Shown here piece after piece: positions 16,254-24,828 of a DNA stretch of 64,000 bases. Each line of letters opens with the position of its first letter. Within the stretch, counting starts at the first letter, position 1. Made by a program: the position numbers and the translations under genes. The stretch is taken from NCBI RefSeq assembly GCF_018070345.1, contig NZ_JAGPXX010000025.1:6168-70167 (forward strand). Reading direction: 5' to 3'. This DNA is from Streptomyces sp. F63 (GTDB taxonomy: Bacteria > Actinomycetota > Actinomycetes > Streptomycetales > Streptomycetaceae). Under the pieces are notes generated by a model that was given only the letters and a program-made list of their open reading frames with translations, searched no databases and was not told the origin of the DNA.

Positions 16254-18182
16254 GTGCGGTTTCAGCTGCTCGGGCCGCTCAGTGTCACCGACGGCGCCGA
16301 CGCCGTCGTCCTCCCTCCCTCCAAGCCGACGATCCTCCTCGCCGTGCTGCTGCTGCACGCCAACTCCGTGGTGTCCGCGGAACATCTCCAGCGGGCCGTC
16401 TGGGGCGAGGCGCGGCCGGCCACCGCGAAGGCCGCGCTGCAGACCTGTGTGCTGCGGCTGCGGCGGCTGCTGCCCCGGCACGGGGTCACCGAGACGCCCA
16501 TCGAGGCGGTTCCCGGCGGCTACCGGATCACCGCCGGGCCGCAGACCCTCGATCTGCTCGGTTTCCGGGCCGCCGTGCGCCGCGCCGCCGCCGTGCCGGC
16601 GCACGCCCCGGAAACCGAGCTCTCCACCCTCAAGGAGGGGCTGTCGCTGTGGCAGGGCCCGCTGCTGGCCAACGTGCGGTCCGACACGCTGCACCGGGAC
16701 GAGGTGCCGCGGCTGGCGGAGGAGCGGCTGCGCGCCGTGGAGCGGGCCTGCGACCTGGAACTGGCCCTGGGGCGCTGCGGGGAGGCGCTGGCCGAGCTGT
16801 GGGCGGTGACCCGCGCGCACCCCGGGCACGAGCGGTTCCACGAGCAGCTGATGGAGGCGCTGTACCGCACGGGACGGCAGGCGGAGGCGCTGGCCGAGTA
16901 CCGGCGGGTCAAGCAGTACCTGCGGGAGGAACTGGGCGTGGACCCGTCCCCGACGCTCCGCCGGCTGGAGCTGGCCATCCTGCGCGGCGAGGACCTGCGC
17001 GGCGAGGAGCCGGCGGCGTCCGGACCGGGGCGGGGGCATCCGCCGGCCGGGCCGGTGATCCGCGTCGACCGGGAGTCCCCGGGAGCGGGGCCCGCGGAGC
17101 CGGGGCCCGCGGCACCCGCCGCCCTGGCCGCCGCTCCTCCCCCACCGGCCGCGCTCACCGCGCGGCCCGCAGACCGGCGGTCCGCCACGGCCGCCGCGAC
17201 CTCGGAGCCGCCCGGCACCCCCGCCGTGCCCTCCTTCACGGGCCGGGCGGCCGAGGTCGGAACCATGAGGGAGAGCCTGGCCCGTTACGCGGAGCACGGC
17301 GGCGAACCCCCGCTGATCCTGCTGTGCGGCGCCCCCGGGATCGGCAAGTCGGCCCTGGCCCGGCACGTCGCGCAGCTCGTCGGGGCCGCCTACCCCGGCG
17401 GGCCGCTGCTGCTGCCGATGACGAACCCGGACGGCGCCCCGCGCGAACCGGCCGATGCCGCCGCCGCGTTGGCGACCCGCCTGCGGGAGCGCGGAGACGG
17501 CGGGAACCGTGAGCGGACGCTGCTGATCCTCGACGACGTGGCCGACGCCGCGCAGGTCCGGCCGCTGCTGCCGGCCGGGGCGGGCGGCGCGGCGGTCGTC
17601 ACCAGCCGGATGGGGCTGGCGGGACTCGTCGCGACGCACGGCGGGCGGGTGCACCGGCTCTCCGTCTTCGACGAGGACGAGTCATACCGGCTGCTGTGCG
17701 CGGTCCTGGGCACCGGGCGGGTGGAGGCCGAACCGGAGGCGGCCCGCCGGCTGGCCGCCGTCTGCGGTCACCATCCGCTGGCCCTGCGCATCCTGACGGC
17801 CCGTCTGCTGACCCGCCCCGGGCTGCGGCTGACCGACGCCGCCGGCTGGCTGGCCGGGGACCCGCTCGGCCGGCTCTCGCTGGCCGACTCCCCCGGCATG
17901 TCCGTCCCGGAGGTGTTCGGCGGCGCCCTCGACCGGCTCGACCCCCGGCTCGCCGAAGCCTTCCTGCGGCTCGGGGCACTGCCCGGGGCGGCGGCGTTCC
18001 GGGCCGCGGACAGCGCCCCGGCGCTCGGCATGGACGGTGCCGAGGCGGAGGCCGTCCTGGAGCGGCTGGCCGACGCCGGGCTGCTGGAGGAGGGGCCGCC
18101 CGGCCCGTACCGGATGCATCCGCTGCTCCAGCTCTACGCGCGCGCAGCCGCGACCCGAACCCGACCCACAGAGAAGGTGTGA
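16254..18182 (+). CDS. SARP-family activator with NB-ARC domain (cluster regulator)
   Basis: Protein of 642 residues. An OmpR-like winged helix (about 1-92, MRFQLLGPLSVTDG to PGGYRI) and a bacterial transcriptional activation domain (about 95-245, ending EYRRVKQYLREELGVDPSPTLRRLE) define the SARP family. A Pro/Ala linker leads to an NB-ARC ATPase domain with Walker A GAPGIGKSALARH (about 360) and LLILDDV. GTG at 16254 is chosen because the family always begins with this MRFxLLGPL stretch; the in-frame ATG at 16167 lies inside the previous gene. SARPs bind direct heptamer repeats near the -10 site, and a matching pair precedes the precursor gene. It is the likely pathway activator. Confidence 0.93.
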   Translation: MRFQLLGPLSVTDGADAVVLPPSKPTILLAVLLLHANSVVSAEHLQRAVWGEARPATAKAALQTCVLRLRRLLPRHGVTETPIEAVPGGYRITAGPQTLDLLGFRAAVRRAAAVPAHAPETELSTLKEGLSLWQGPLLANVRSDTLHRDEVPRLAEERLRAVERACDLELALGRCGEALAELWAVTRAHPGHERFHEQLMEALYRTGRQAEALAEYRRVKQYLREELGVDPSPTLRRLELAILRGEDLRGEEPAASGPGRGHPPAGPVIRVDRESPGAGPAEPGPAAPAALAAAPPPPAALTARPADRRSATAAATSEPPGTPAVPSFTGRAAEVGTMRESLARYAEHGGEPPLILLCGAPGIGKSALARHVAQLVGAAYPGGPLLLPMTNPDGAPREPADAAAALATRLRERGDGGNRERTLLILDDVADAAQVRPLLPAGAGGAAVVTSRMGLAGLVATHGGRVHRLSVFDEDESYRLLCAVLGTGRVEAEPEAARRLAAVCGHHPLALRILTARLLTRPGLRLTDAAGWLAGDPLGRLSLADSPGMSVPEVFGGALDRLDPRLAEAFLRLGALPGAAAFRAADSAPALGMDGAEAEAVLERLADAGLLEEGPPGPYRMHPLLQLYARAAATRTRPTEKV

Positions 18183-18185
18183 CCG

Positions 18186-20585
18186 ATGGCAGCAGACGTG
18201 ACCGGCACCGCGCCCACGACCGGGACCGCGACCGCACCCGCGACCGGCACCTTCGAGGCGCTCGCCGGCACCCGGCCGCGGGTGCGGCGGGACGTGCTCT
18301 TCACCGAGACCCCGGGCGGGGTGCTCTTCCACAACGCCGACGGCGGGTTCCACCTCACCGGCCGCGCCGCCTACCGCTTCGCCGCGCTGATGGTGCCGCA
18401 CCTGGCCGGGCGGAACCGGCTCGGCGAGATCTGCGAGGGCTTCGGGCCCGCCCAGCGCGCCATGGCCGCCGAGCTGGTCAAGACGCTGTACGAGCGCGGC
18501 TTCGCCCGCGATGTGCCGGACGCCGACGCCGACGGCCCGGAACCCGGCGATGTCTCCCGCCGGTTCGCCGCCCAGATCGCCTACGTCGATCACTACACCG
18601 ACGGCGCGCCCCGCCGCTTCGCCCGTTTCCGCGCCACCCGCGTCGCCGTGCTGGGCGAGGACGAGACGGCCCGCTGGTGCGCGCTGAGCCTGGTCCGCAA
18701 CGGCTGCGGCCACATCGCGACCACGGCCGCCTTCCCCGAGGTGGAGGCCGAGGCGGCCGAAGCGGCGGCCGACGGCTGCCCGGTGCGGACCGGCCGCCTG
18801 GACGGCGGCGGCACGGCGGGCGGCACGGCGGGCGGCGCCGCGGGCTGGGCCGCGGGCTGGGCCGCGCTCGACGGCTACGACGTCGTGGTCGTCACCGGCC
18901 CCGGAGCCGAGGCCCGCGCCCACCGGCTGCTGTGCGAGGGCGTGCCCGAGGGCCGCGTCCTCATCCCCGCCTGGACCTTCGGCGGCCGCGCCGTCACCGG
19001 CCCGCTGTCCACCGCCACGTCCACCGGCTGCCTGCACTGCGCCCTGCTGCGGCTCGGCGGCAGCACGGACGCCGCCGCGGCGGCCGAGATCTGGAGCGGC
19101 CTGGCCGGCGGTTCCGCCGCCCCGGCGCCGGGGGCCGGCGGGCCGCTCACCGGACCCGTCGCCGCGATGGCCGGGAACCTGCTGGGCTACGAGATCTTCC
19201 GGCTGCGCACCGGGGCGCTGCCCGCCGAGACCGCCGGCCAGGTCCTCGTCCAGGACCTGGAGTCGCTGGACGTCATGGCCGAGCCCCTGCACCCCCATCC
19301 GCGCTGCCGCCGCTGCGCCGCGCCACCGGCCGGTGCGGCGTCCGGCGCGCCGGGGCTGCCCGAGGTGCCGGAGCGGCTGGTGCTTCCCGTCACCCCGACC
19401 GTGGAGACCGCCCGGGAGGCGGAGGACCTGGTCGAGGAGCTCAACCGGATCAGCGGCGCGCTCGTCCGCCCGTACACCGGGGTGTTCCGCCGGTACGACG
19501 ACGAGGAGCTGACCCAGACCCCGCTGAAGATCAGCCGGGTGGAGGCCGCCCTCGGCCACGGTGCGCGGCGCGCGATCGCCGCGTTCGACGTGCACCATCT
19601 GGCGGGCGCGCGGATGCGGGCGCTGTACGCGGCCGCCGAGGCGTACGTGGAGCATGTGGTCCCCGTCGTCCCGGCCTCTCCCGCCCCGGCCGGGGACGGG
19701 CCCGGGGCCGCGCCGGTGCCGGCCCTCGCCCCCGACGCCCTGACGACGGGCGGCGGCACCGGGCGGGGCACGGAGGAGGTCACGGCGTGGGTGACGGCCG
19801 TGTCGCTGCTCACCCGGGAGCCGGTCCGGGTGCCGGCCGCGGCGGTGCGGCCCTTCGGCCCGTACAACCGTGACCGGCTGCACCAGGCGAGCAGCGCGGG
19901 AGCCGGGGCGGGCGGCGGGCCGGGCGAGGCCGCCGGGCGCGGGCTGCTGTCGGCGCTGGCGCACGACGCGCTGCTGCGGGCGGTGCGCGGCACGACGGAG
20001 GTGACCCCGCTCGGGGCGGCCGAGGACCCGGAACTGGTCTTCCTGCTGAAGTCGGCGGGGAATCTGGACCTGACGGTGGAACTGCTCGACCTCGGGGAGG
20101 ACGCCCGCTCCTCGGCCCGGGTCGTGCTGGCGCGGGAACCGGAGGGCCGCTGGGCGGTCGCCGCCGGCCTGTCGCGCTCGGCGGCGGCCTGCGCGGCGCT
20201 GCGCGATCTGCTGGGTCAGGCCCAACTGGCCGCCGAGGAGCCGGAGAAGACCGTCGACCAGGGCGATCCGCTGCTGGCCGACCTGGCCCCCGCGGCCATC
20301 GCGGTGACGGCCGGCGGCGCGGCGGACGGCGGCGGGAACGGATCCGGGTCCGGGTCCGGATCGATGGCACCGGACGCGGAGGCCACGACCTTCGAGGCGG
20401 TGCTGGACCGGCTCCGCGCGGCCGGACGGGACGTCCTGTACGCCGACACCACCCCGGCCGACCTGCCCGCGGGCGGCATCAGCACCGCCCGGGTGCTGCT
20501 GACCACCGGCGCCGCGGCGGGCGCCGCACCCGGCGCCACCACCGCTGCCCGCGCCGGCTCGGGCGGTGGCGCGGATGACCACTGA
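18186..20585 (+). CDS. RiPP leader-binding E1-like protein fused to a degenerate YcaO-like domain
   Basis: Protein of 799 residues. Residues about 30-115 look like a PqqD-type recognition element. Residues about 145-380 form an E1/ThiF-like fold with two zinc CxxC motifs (CLHC near 281 and CRRC near 372). Residues about 395-780 follow the outline of a YcaO domain (NRISGALVRPYTGVF; SRVEAALGHGARRAI; ASSAGAGAG; GRGLLSALAHDALLRAV), but the Glu-rich ATP-binding motifs of true YcaO enzymes are missing. It most likely binds the precursor leader and presents it to the active YcaO proteins. It starts 3 bp after the SARP stop with AGAAGGTG upstream. Confidence 0.85.
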   Translation: MAADVTGTAPTTGTATAPATGTFEALAGTRPRVRRDVLFTETPGGVLFHNADGGFHLTGRAAYRFAALMVPHLAGRNRLGEICEGFGPAQRAMAAELVKTLYERGFARDVPDADADGPEPGDVSRRFAAQIAYVDHYTDGAPRRFARFRATRVAVLGEDETARWCALSLVRNGCGHIATTAAFPEVEAEAAEAAADGCPVRTGRLDGGGTAGGTAGGAAGWAAGWAALDGYDVVVVTGPGAEARAHRLLCEGVPEGRVLIPAWTFGGRAVTGPLSTATSTGCLHCALLRLGGSTDAAAAAEIWSGLAGGSAAPAPGAGGPLTGPVAAMAGNLLGYEIFRLRTGALPAETAGQVLVQDLESLDVMAEPLHPHPRCRRCAAPPAGAASGAPGLPEVPERLVLPVTPTVETAREAEDLVEELNRISGALVRPYTGVFRRYDDEELTQTPLKISRVEAALGHGARRAIAAFDVHHLAGARMRALYAAAEAYVEHVVPVVPASPAPAGDGPGAAPVPALAPDALTTGGGTGRGTEEVTAWVTAVSLLTREPVRVPAAAVRPFGPYNRDRLHQASSAGAGAGGGPGEAAGRGLLSALAHDALLRAVRGTTEVTPLGAAEDPELVFLLKSAGNLDLTVELLDLGEDARSSARVVLAREPEGRWAVAAGLSRSAAACAALRDLLGQAQLAAEEPEKTVDQGDPLLADLAPAAIAVTAGGAADGGGNGSGSGSGSMAPDAEATTFEAVLDRLRAAGRDVLYADTTPADLPAGGISTARVLLTTGAAAGAAPGATTAARAGSGGGADDH

Positions 20586-23028
20586 GACCCCCACCGGGAG
20601 CACGGACCGGGCCGCCACCGTGACCGGGTCCGCCGCGGCCGGGAGCACCGGGCAGCCGGCCCCCGGGGCGGCAGCGCCGGCCGGCCCTGTTGCCGGCCCG
20701 GGGCCCACGGGCGGAGCCGCCCCCGCCGCCGGCACCGGAACCGCCGCGGCGGCCCCGGGCGCGCACGGCCCGGGCACGCCCCCCGGCGCGGCGGCCACCG
20801 GGCCCGGCGCGCCCTGGGAGCGGACCTGCCGCGAGCTGGCGGTGCTGCTGCACCGCGGCCTCGCCGCCCACGGCACCCCGGCACCGCTGGACGTCGCCGC
20901 GCTGGGCGTCACCGACGCCTTCACCGCGCCGGAGCCCGGGCCGTCCGGCGGGTCCGGCCGGACCCGGCCCTCCGGCTCCGCCAACCCGCCGCATTCACCC
21001 GGCGGTTCGGGGGCAGCGGTGGACGCCGCTGCCGCACCCGGCGCGGCGGGGGCCGGCGCACCGGCCTCTCCCGCCGCGCCGGGCACCCCCGCCCTGCCGA
21101 CCGGGGTTCCGGGCGGAACCGGCGCCGGCGGCCCGGGCGGCACGGCCGACGCGGCCGCCCCGGAGGCCGCGCAGGGCGCCCCCGGCCCGGCGCCAACCCC
21201 CGCGCCCGCCGCCCCCGGTGGGGCCGACGTCCCCGCCGGGCCCGTCCCCGTACGGTTCTACGGGCATCTCGCCGTCGTCGGCCCCCTCCCCCCGGGGGCC
21301 GGCGACTCCCCCCGCGCGGCCCCGGCGGCGGGCCCCTGCGCCCGCTGCCTCGACCGCCGGTGGCAGGCCGTGCGCTCCGTCGCGCTGCGCGAGGCGCTGG
21401 AGCTGGGTTCCGGCACCCGGGCCGCCGGGGCGTGGCCGTATCTCACCCCGTTCGCGGCGGACGCGCTGGCCGCTCTGACGGCCGCCCGGCTCGGCGGGGC
21501 GGGGCCGGACACCGGAGCGTTCCCGGCCGTCCACCTGGTCGATCTGCGCACGCTGGCCGTCCGGCACTACCCGCTGGTGCCGGACCCGGAGTGCCCGCGC
21601 TGCGGCCGCGCCGAGGAGGACACACCGGAGGCGGCCGTGCTCACCCTCCGCCCCGCGCCCAAGCACCGGCCCGGGTCCTTCCGCATCCGCGACATCCACG
21701 ACTACGAGCTGCCGGCCGAGCCGTACGCCAACCCGGTGTGCGGGTCGCTGGGCCCGTCCGTGGTGCACGACATCGCGTCCCCCTCCACCTCCGCGACCAT
21801 CGGCTGCTTCTCCCTGCGTTCCGGGGAGTACCTCCGCGAGACCTTCTGGGGCGGCCACGCCGACAGTTACGCGCAGAGCGTGCGGATCGGCGTCCTGGAG
21901 GGCCTGGAGCGGTACGCGGGGATGCGCTCGCGCGCCAAGCGGGCCGAGGTGCGGGACTCCCTGGACGGGCTGCGGGCGCGCGGTGTCCGCGCGCTCGACC
22001 CGCGTGTCTGCGGCCTGTACTCGGAGGAGTTCCACCGCGCCAACCCGCGCGTCACGCCGTTCTCCCCCGGCCGGGAGATCCCCTGGGTGTGGGGGTACTC
22101 GCTGCGCGACAGCGCGCCCGTCCTCGTCCCCGAGGTGCTGACGTACTATCACGCGCCGGGCCTGGAGAACCGGTTCGTACAGGAGAGCTCCAACGGCTGC
22201 GCTTCGGGCGGCTGCCTGGAGGAAGCCGTCTACTGCGGGCTGATGGAGGTCGTCGAGCGCGACGCCTTCCTGCTCACCTGGTACGGGCAGGCGGCCCTCC
22301 CGGAGATCGACCCGCGCGGCAGCGCCCGGGCCGCCACCCGGGAGATGGTGGACCGGCTGGAGATGTACGGCTACGAGGCCCGCTTCTTCGACACCCGGAT
22401 CAGCTTCCCCATCCCCGTGGTGACCGGGGTCGCCGTCCGGCCCGACGGCGGGATCGGGCGGATGTGCTTCGGCGCGGGCGCCGGTCTCGACCCGGAGGCG
22501 GCACTGGCCGGCGCCCTGTGCGAGATCGCCACCGACGCGGTCAACCTCCAGGGGCGCACCGAGCGCGACTGGGAGCGGCTGAGCGCCATGGCGCGCGACT
22601 TCGCGAAGGTCGAGGCGCTGCACGACCATCCGCTGGCCTACGGCGTCCCGGAGATGGGCGAACACGCCCGTTTCCTCCTCGGCGAACCGGGCGCGCCCCG
22701 GCCGCCGCTGCGTTCGCTGACGGATCTTCAGCGGGAGGTGCCGCCGGTCTCCGGCGATCTCCTCGACGATCTGCGGACCTGCGTGGACGCGGTGACGGGT
22801 GCCGGGTTCGACGTGATCGTGGTCGACCAGACCATGCCCGAGCAGCGCGGTCTCGGCCTGACGACGGTCTCCGTCCTCGTGCCGGGGCTGCTGCCGATCG
22901 ACTTCGGCTGGACCCGGCAGCGGGCGCTGGGGATGCCGCGGCTGCGCACCGCCCTGCGGGAGGCGGGGCTGCGCGACCGCGACCTCGTACCGGCCGACTT
23001 CAACCCGGCGCCGCACCCGTTCCCCTGA
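20575..23028 (+). CDS. YcaO-domain azoline cyclodehydratase, copy 1
   Basis: Protein of 817 residues. A long Gly/Ala/Pro N-terminal region is followed by a zinc-binding region with CARC (about 255) and CPRC (about 341). The full YcaO domain covers about 375-817. ATP-site elements are present: EGLERYAG (about 442), SNGCASGGCLEEAVYCGLMEVVERDA (about 538-563, split here only by motif) and the C-terminal PHPFP tail typical of azoline-forming YcaO enzymes. It should convert Cys, Ser or Thr of the core to azolines with ATP. The start overlaps the previous gene by 11 bp; GTG 20566 is an alternative. Confidence 0.9.
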   Translation: MTTETPTGSTDRAATVTGSAAAGSTGQPAPGAAAPAGPVAGPGPTGGAAPAAGTGTAAAAPGAHGPGTPPGAAATGPGAPWERTCRELAVLLHRGLAAHGTPAPLDVAALGVTDAFTAPEPGPSGGSGRTRPSGSANPPHSPGGSGAAVDAAAAPGAAGAGAPASPAAPGTPALPTGVPGGTGAGGPGGTADAAAPEAAQGAPGPAPTPAPAAPGGADVPAGPVPVRFYGHLAVVGPLPPGAGDSPRAAPAAGPCARCLDRRWQAVRSVALREALELGSGTRAAGAWPYLTPFAADALAALTAARLGGAGPDTGAFPAVHLVDLRTLAVRHYPLVPDPECPRCGRAEEDTPEAAVLTLRPAPKHRPGSFRIRDIHDYELPAEPYANPVCGSLGPSVVHDIASPSTSATIGCFSLRSGEYLRETFWGGHADSYAQSVRIGVLEGLERYAGMRSRAKRAEVRDSLDGLRARGVRALDPRVCGLYSEEFHRANPRVTPFSPGREIPWVWGYSLRDSAPVLVPEVLTYYHAPGLENRFVQESSNGCASGGCLEEAVYCGLMEVVERDAFLLTWYGQAALPEIDPRGSARAATREMVDRLEMYGYEARFFDTRISFPIPVVTGVAVRPDGGIGRMCFGAGAGLDPEAALAGALCEIATDAVNLQGRTERDWERLSAMARDFAKVEALHDHPLAYGVPEMGEHARFLLGEPGAPRPPLRSLTDLQREVPPVSGDLLDDLRTCVDAVTGAGFDVIVVDQTMPEQRGLGLTTVSVLVPGLLPIDFGWTRQRALGMPRLRTALREAGLRDRDLVPADFNPAPHPFP

Positions 23029-23168
23029 CCGTCCTCCTCCGCCGACCACGACCGACGATCACGCACCCCGTGCACCACCGCCCACCACCGCGCGCACCAC
23101 GGCGCACCGTGACCGGCGGACGACCGGGCCCGACAGCTCCAGAGGCAGCAGGAAAGGCAGGGCACACC

Positions 23169-24794
23169 ATGGGATACGCCCATGAGTACGCCACCGCGAT
23201 CATGCACCGCGGGCGGGTCCCGATGGATCCCGCCGATTTCGTCCCGGACTGGGCCGACGGCCCGCGCAAGGCCAAGTTCTACCCCGGCGTGGACAGCCTG
23301 CCGCTGCCCGCTTCCGGCTATCCGGCGGAAGCCACCCTGGACGGGGCTCTCGCCGCTCTCGGCGGGGCGGGCGGCACGGCCGGCGCGGACGGTGCGGCGG
23401 CCGGGCGGCCGTTCGACCTCGCCGCCCTGTCGGGCCTGCTGCGCGACTCCTACGGCCTGACGGGCCGGCGCCTCGGCGTCCAGGCCAACACGGACCTGAG
23501 CGCCCTGCCGTACTACCCGCTCGCCAACTGGTCGCGCGGCTCGGCCTCCGGCGGCGGCCTCTACCCGGTCAGCGTCTACTGGGTGTCCGGGCGCGGCGGT
23601 CCGGTGCCGCCCGGGGTGCACTACTACTCCACCCGCCACCACGCCCTGCAGCGGCTGCTCACCGGTGACGTCTCCGGCGAGGTGCGGGCCGCGCTGGGCG
23701 CCGGGGCCCCGGGACCGGACACCGACCAGTACCTCGTCCTCGGGATCAAGTACTGGCAGAACGCCTTCAAGTACAACAGCTTCTCCTTCCACGCCGTGTC
23801 CATGGACCTCGGCGCCGCCCTGCAGACCTGGCGGCTGTGGGCCGGGGCGCGCGGGCTCGCCGTCGAGCCGGCGTTCTGGTTCGACGAGGAGCGGCTGGCG
23901 CGGCTGCTCGGGGTGCGGACCGAGGAGGAGGGGATCTTCGCCGTCGTCCCGCTGCGCTGGGAGGGCGCCCCGGCCGGCCCGCCGGCCGCACCGGCCCCGG
24001 CCGCCCCGGTGTCCGTGCGCCACCGGGACGTCGAGCGGTCCCGCACCGTGCTCACCTTCGACGCCCTGCTGAAGATGCAGGCCGCCACCGCCGAGCGCGC
24101 CCCCGACCGGCCCGCGCCGGGCGCGCTCGCCCCGGCCGCCGCCCCGCCCCCGGACGCGGACCGGCCCGTCCGCCCGCTGCCCGCGCCCCGGGCGCTCGCC
24201 GCCGATGTGCGCGCGGCGCTCCGCGCGCGGCGCAGCAGCTTCGGCCGCTTCGACGCGCAACGGCCGGTGGCGGCCGACCAGTTCGCCGCCTGCCTGGCCG
24301 CCGCCTCCGCCGGCGCGGTGCTCGGCGGGGACAGCGGCACCGGGGAGACCCCGCTCACCAGGCTGTACGCGTTCGTCAACCATGTGGAGGGCCTGGAGCC
24401 GGGGGCGTACGAGTACGACCCGGCCGGGCGGTCGCTGCGGCTGGTCACGGCCGGCCGGCCCGGGGAGTTCCTGCAGAAGAACTACTTCCTGGCGAACTAC
24501 AACCTGGAGCAGTCCGGCGCGGTGCTGGTGCCGGCGGTCCGCACCGCGGCCGTGCTCGACGCGGTCGGCGACCGCGGCTACCGCGTGGTCAACGCCGTCA
24601 TCGGGGCGGTCGCGCAGACGCTCTACACCGCCTGCGCCGCGCTCGGCCTCGGCTGCGGTGTGGCGCTGGGCTTCGACAACATCTCGTACATCGAGGAACT
24701 CGGCCTGGCGGAGACGGGCGAGTCCCCGCTGCTGATCATGATGATCGGTCATGAGCGGCCCGCCCCGGCCGACTTCCGGTACGAGATCGCCTGA
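23169..24794 (+). CDS. SagB-type azoline dehydrogenase with two nitroreductase-like domains
   Basis: Protein of 541 residues. The N-terminal half has SAGB-like features (NWSRGSASGGGLYPVSVYW, GVHYYSTRHHALQRL, KYWQNAFKY). The C-terminal half repeats the fold (RARRSSFGRFDAQRPV, GAYEYDPAGRSLRLV, CAALGLGCGVALGFDN). Enzymes of this family bind FMN and oxidise azolines to thiazoles, oxazoles or methyloxazoles. Single-domain members have about 250-300 residues, so this is a tandem form, which may dimerise within one chain. The ATG at 23169 lies 140 bp after YcaO copy 1, on the same strand. It would act after the cyclodehydratases. Confidence 0.92.
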   Translation: MGYAHEYATAIMHRGRVPMDPADFVPDWADGPRKAKFYPGVDSLPLPASGYPAEATLDGALAALGGAGGTAGADGAAAGRPFDLAALSGLLRDSYGLTGRRLGVQANTDLSALPYYPLANWSRGSASGGGLYPVSVYWVSGRGGPVPPGVHYYSTRHHALQRLLTGDVSGEVRAALGAGAPGPDTDQYLVLGIKYWQNAFKYNSFSFHAVSMDLGAALQTWRLWAGARGLAVEPAFWFDEERLARLLGVRTEEEGIFAVVPLRWEGAPAGPPAAPAPAAPVSVRHRDVERSRTVLTFDALLKMQAATAERAPDRPAPGALAPAAAPPPDADRPVRPLPAPRALAADVRAALRARRSSFGRFDAQRPVAADQFAACLAAASAGAVLGGDSGTGETPLTRLYAFVNHVEGLEPGAYEYDPAGRSLRLVTAGRPGEFLQKNYFLANYNLEQSGAVLVPAVRTAAVLDAVGDRGYRVVNAVIGAVAQTLYTACAALGLGCGVALGFDNISYIEELGLAETGESPLLIMMIGHERPAPADFRYEIA

Positions 24795-24828
24795 GCGCGG
24801 CATGAGCACCGGAGGAGGGACCAGCGAC

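Noticed and set aside
17682..21143. 1153-codon minus-strand open frame opposite the SARP and leader-binding genes
   Set aside because: It has no recognisable domain, no ribosome site and the typical composition of antisense shadows. The plus-strand genes have clear motifs.
21360..23168. N-terminal extension of the SagB-type gene through YcaO copy 1
   Set aside because: The frame is open but reads Arg/Gly/Pro-rich nonsense in the shadow of the YcaO gene. The homology begins at ATG 23169.
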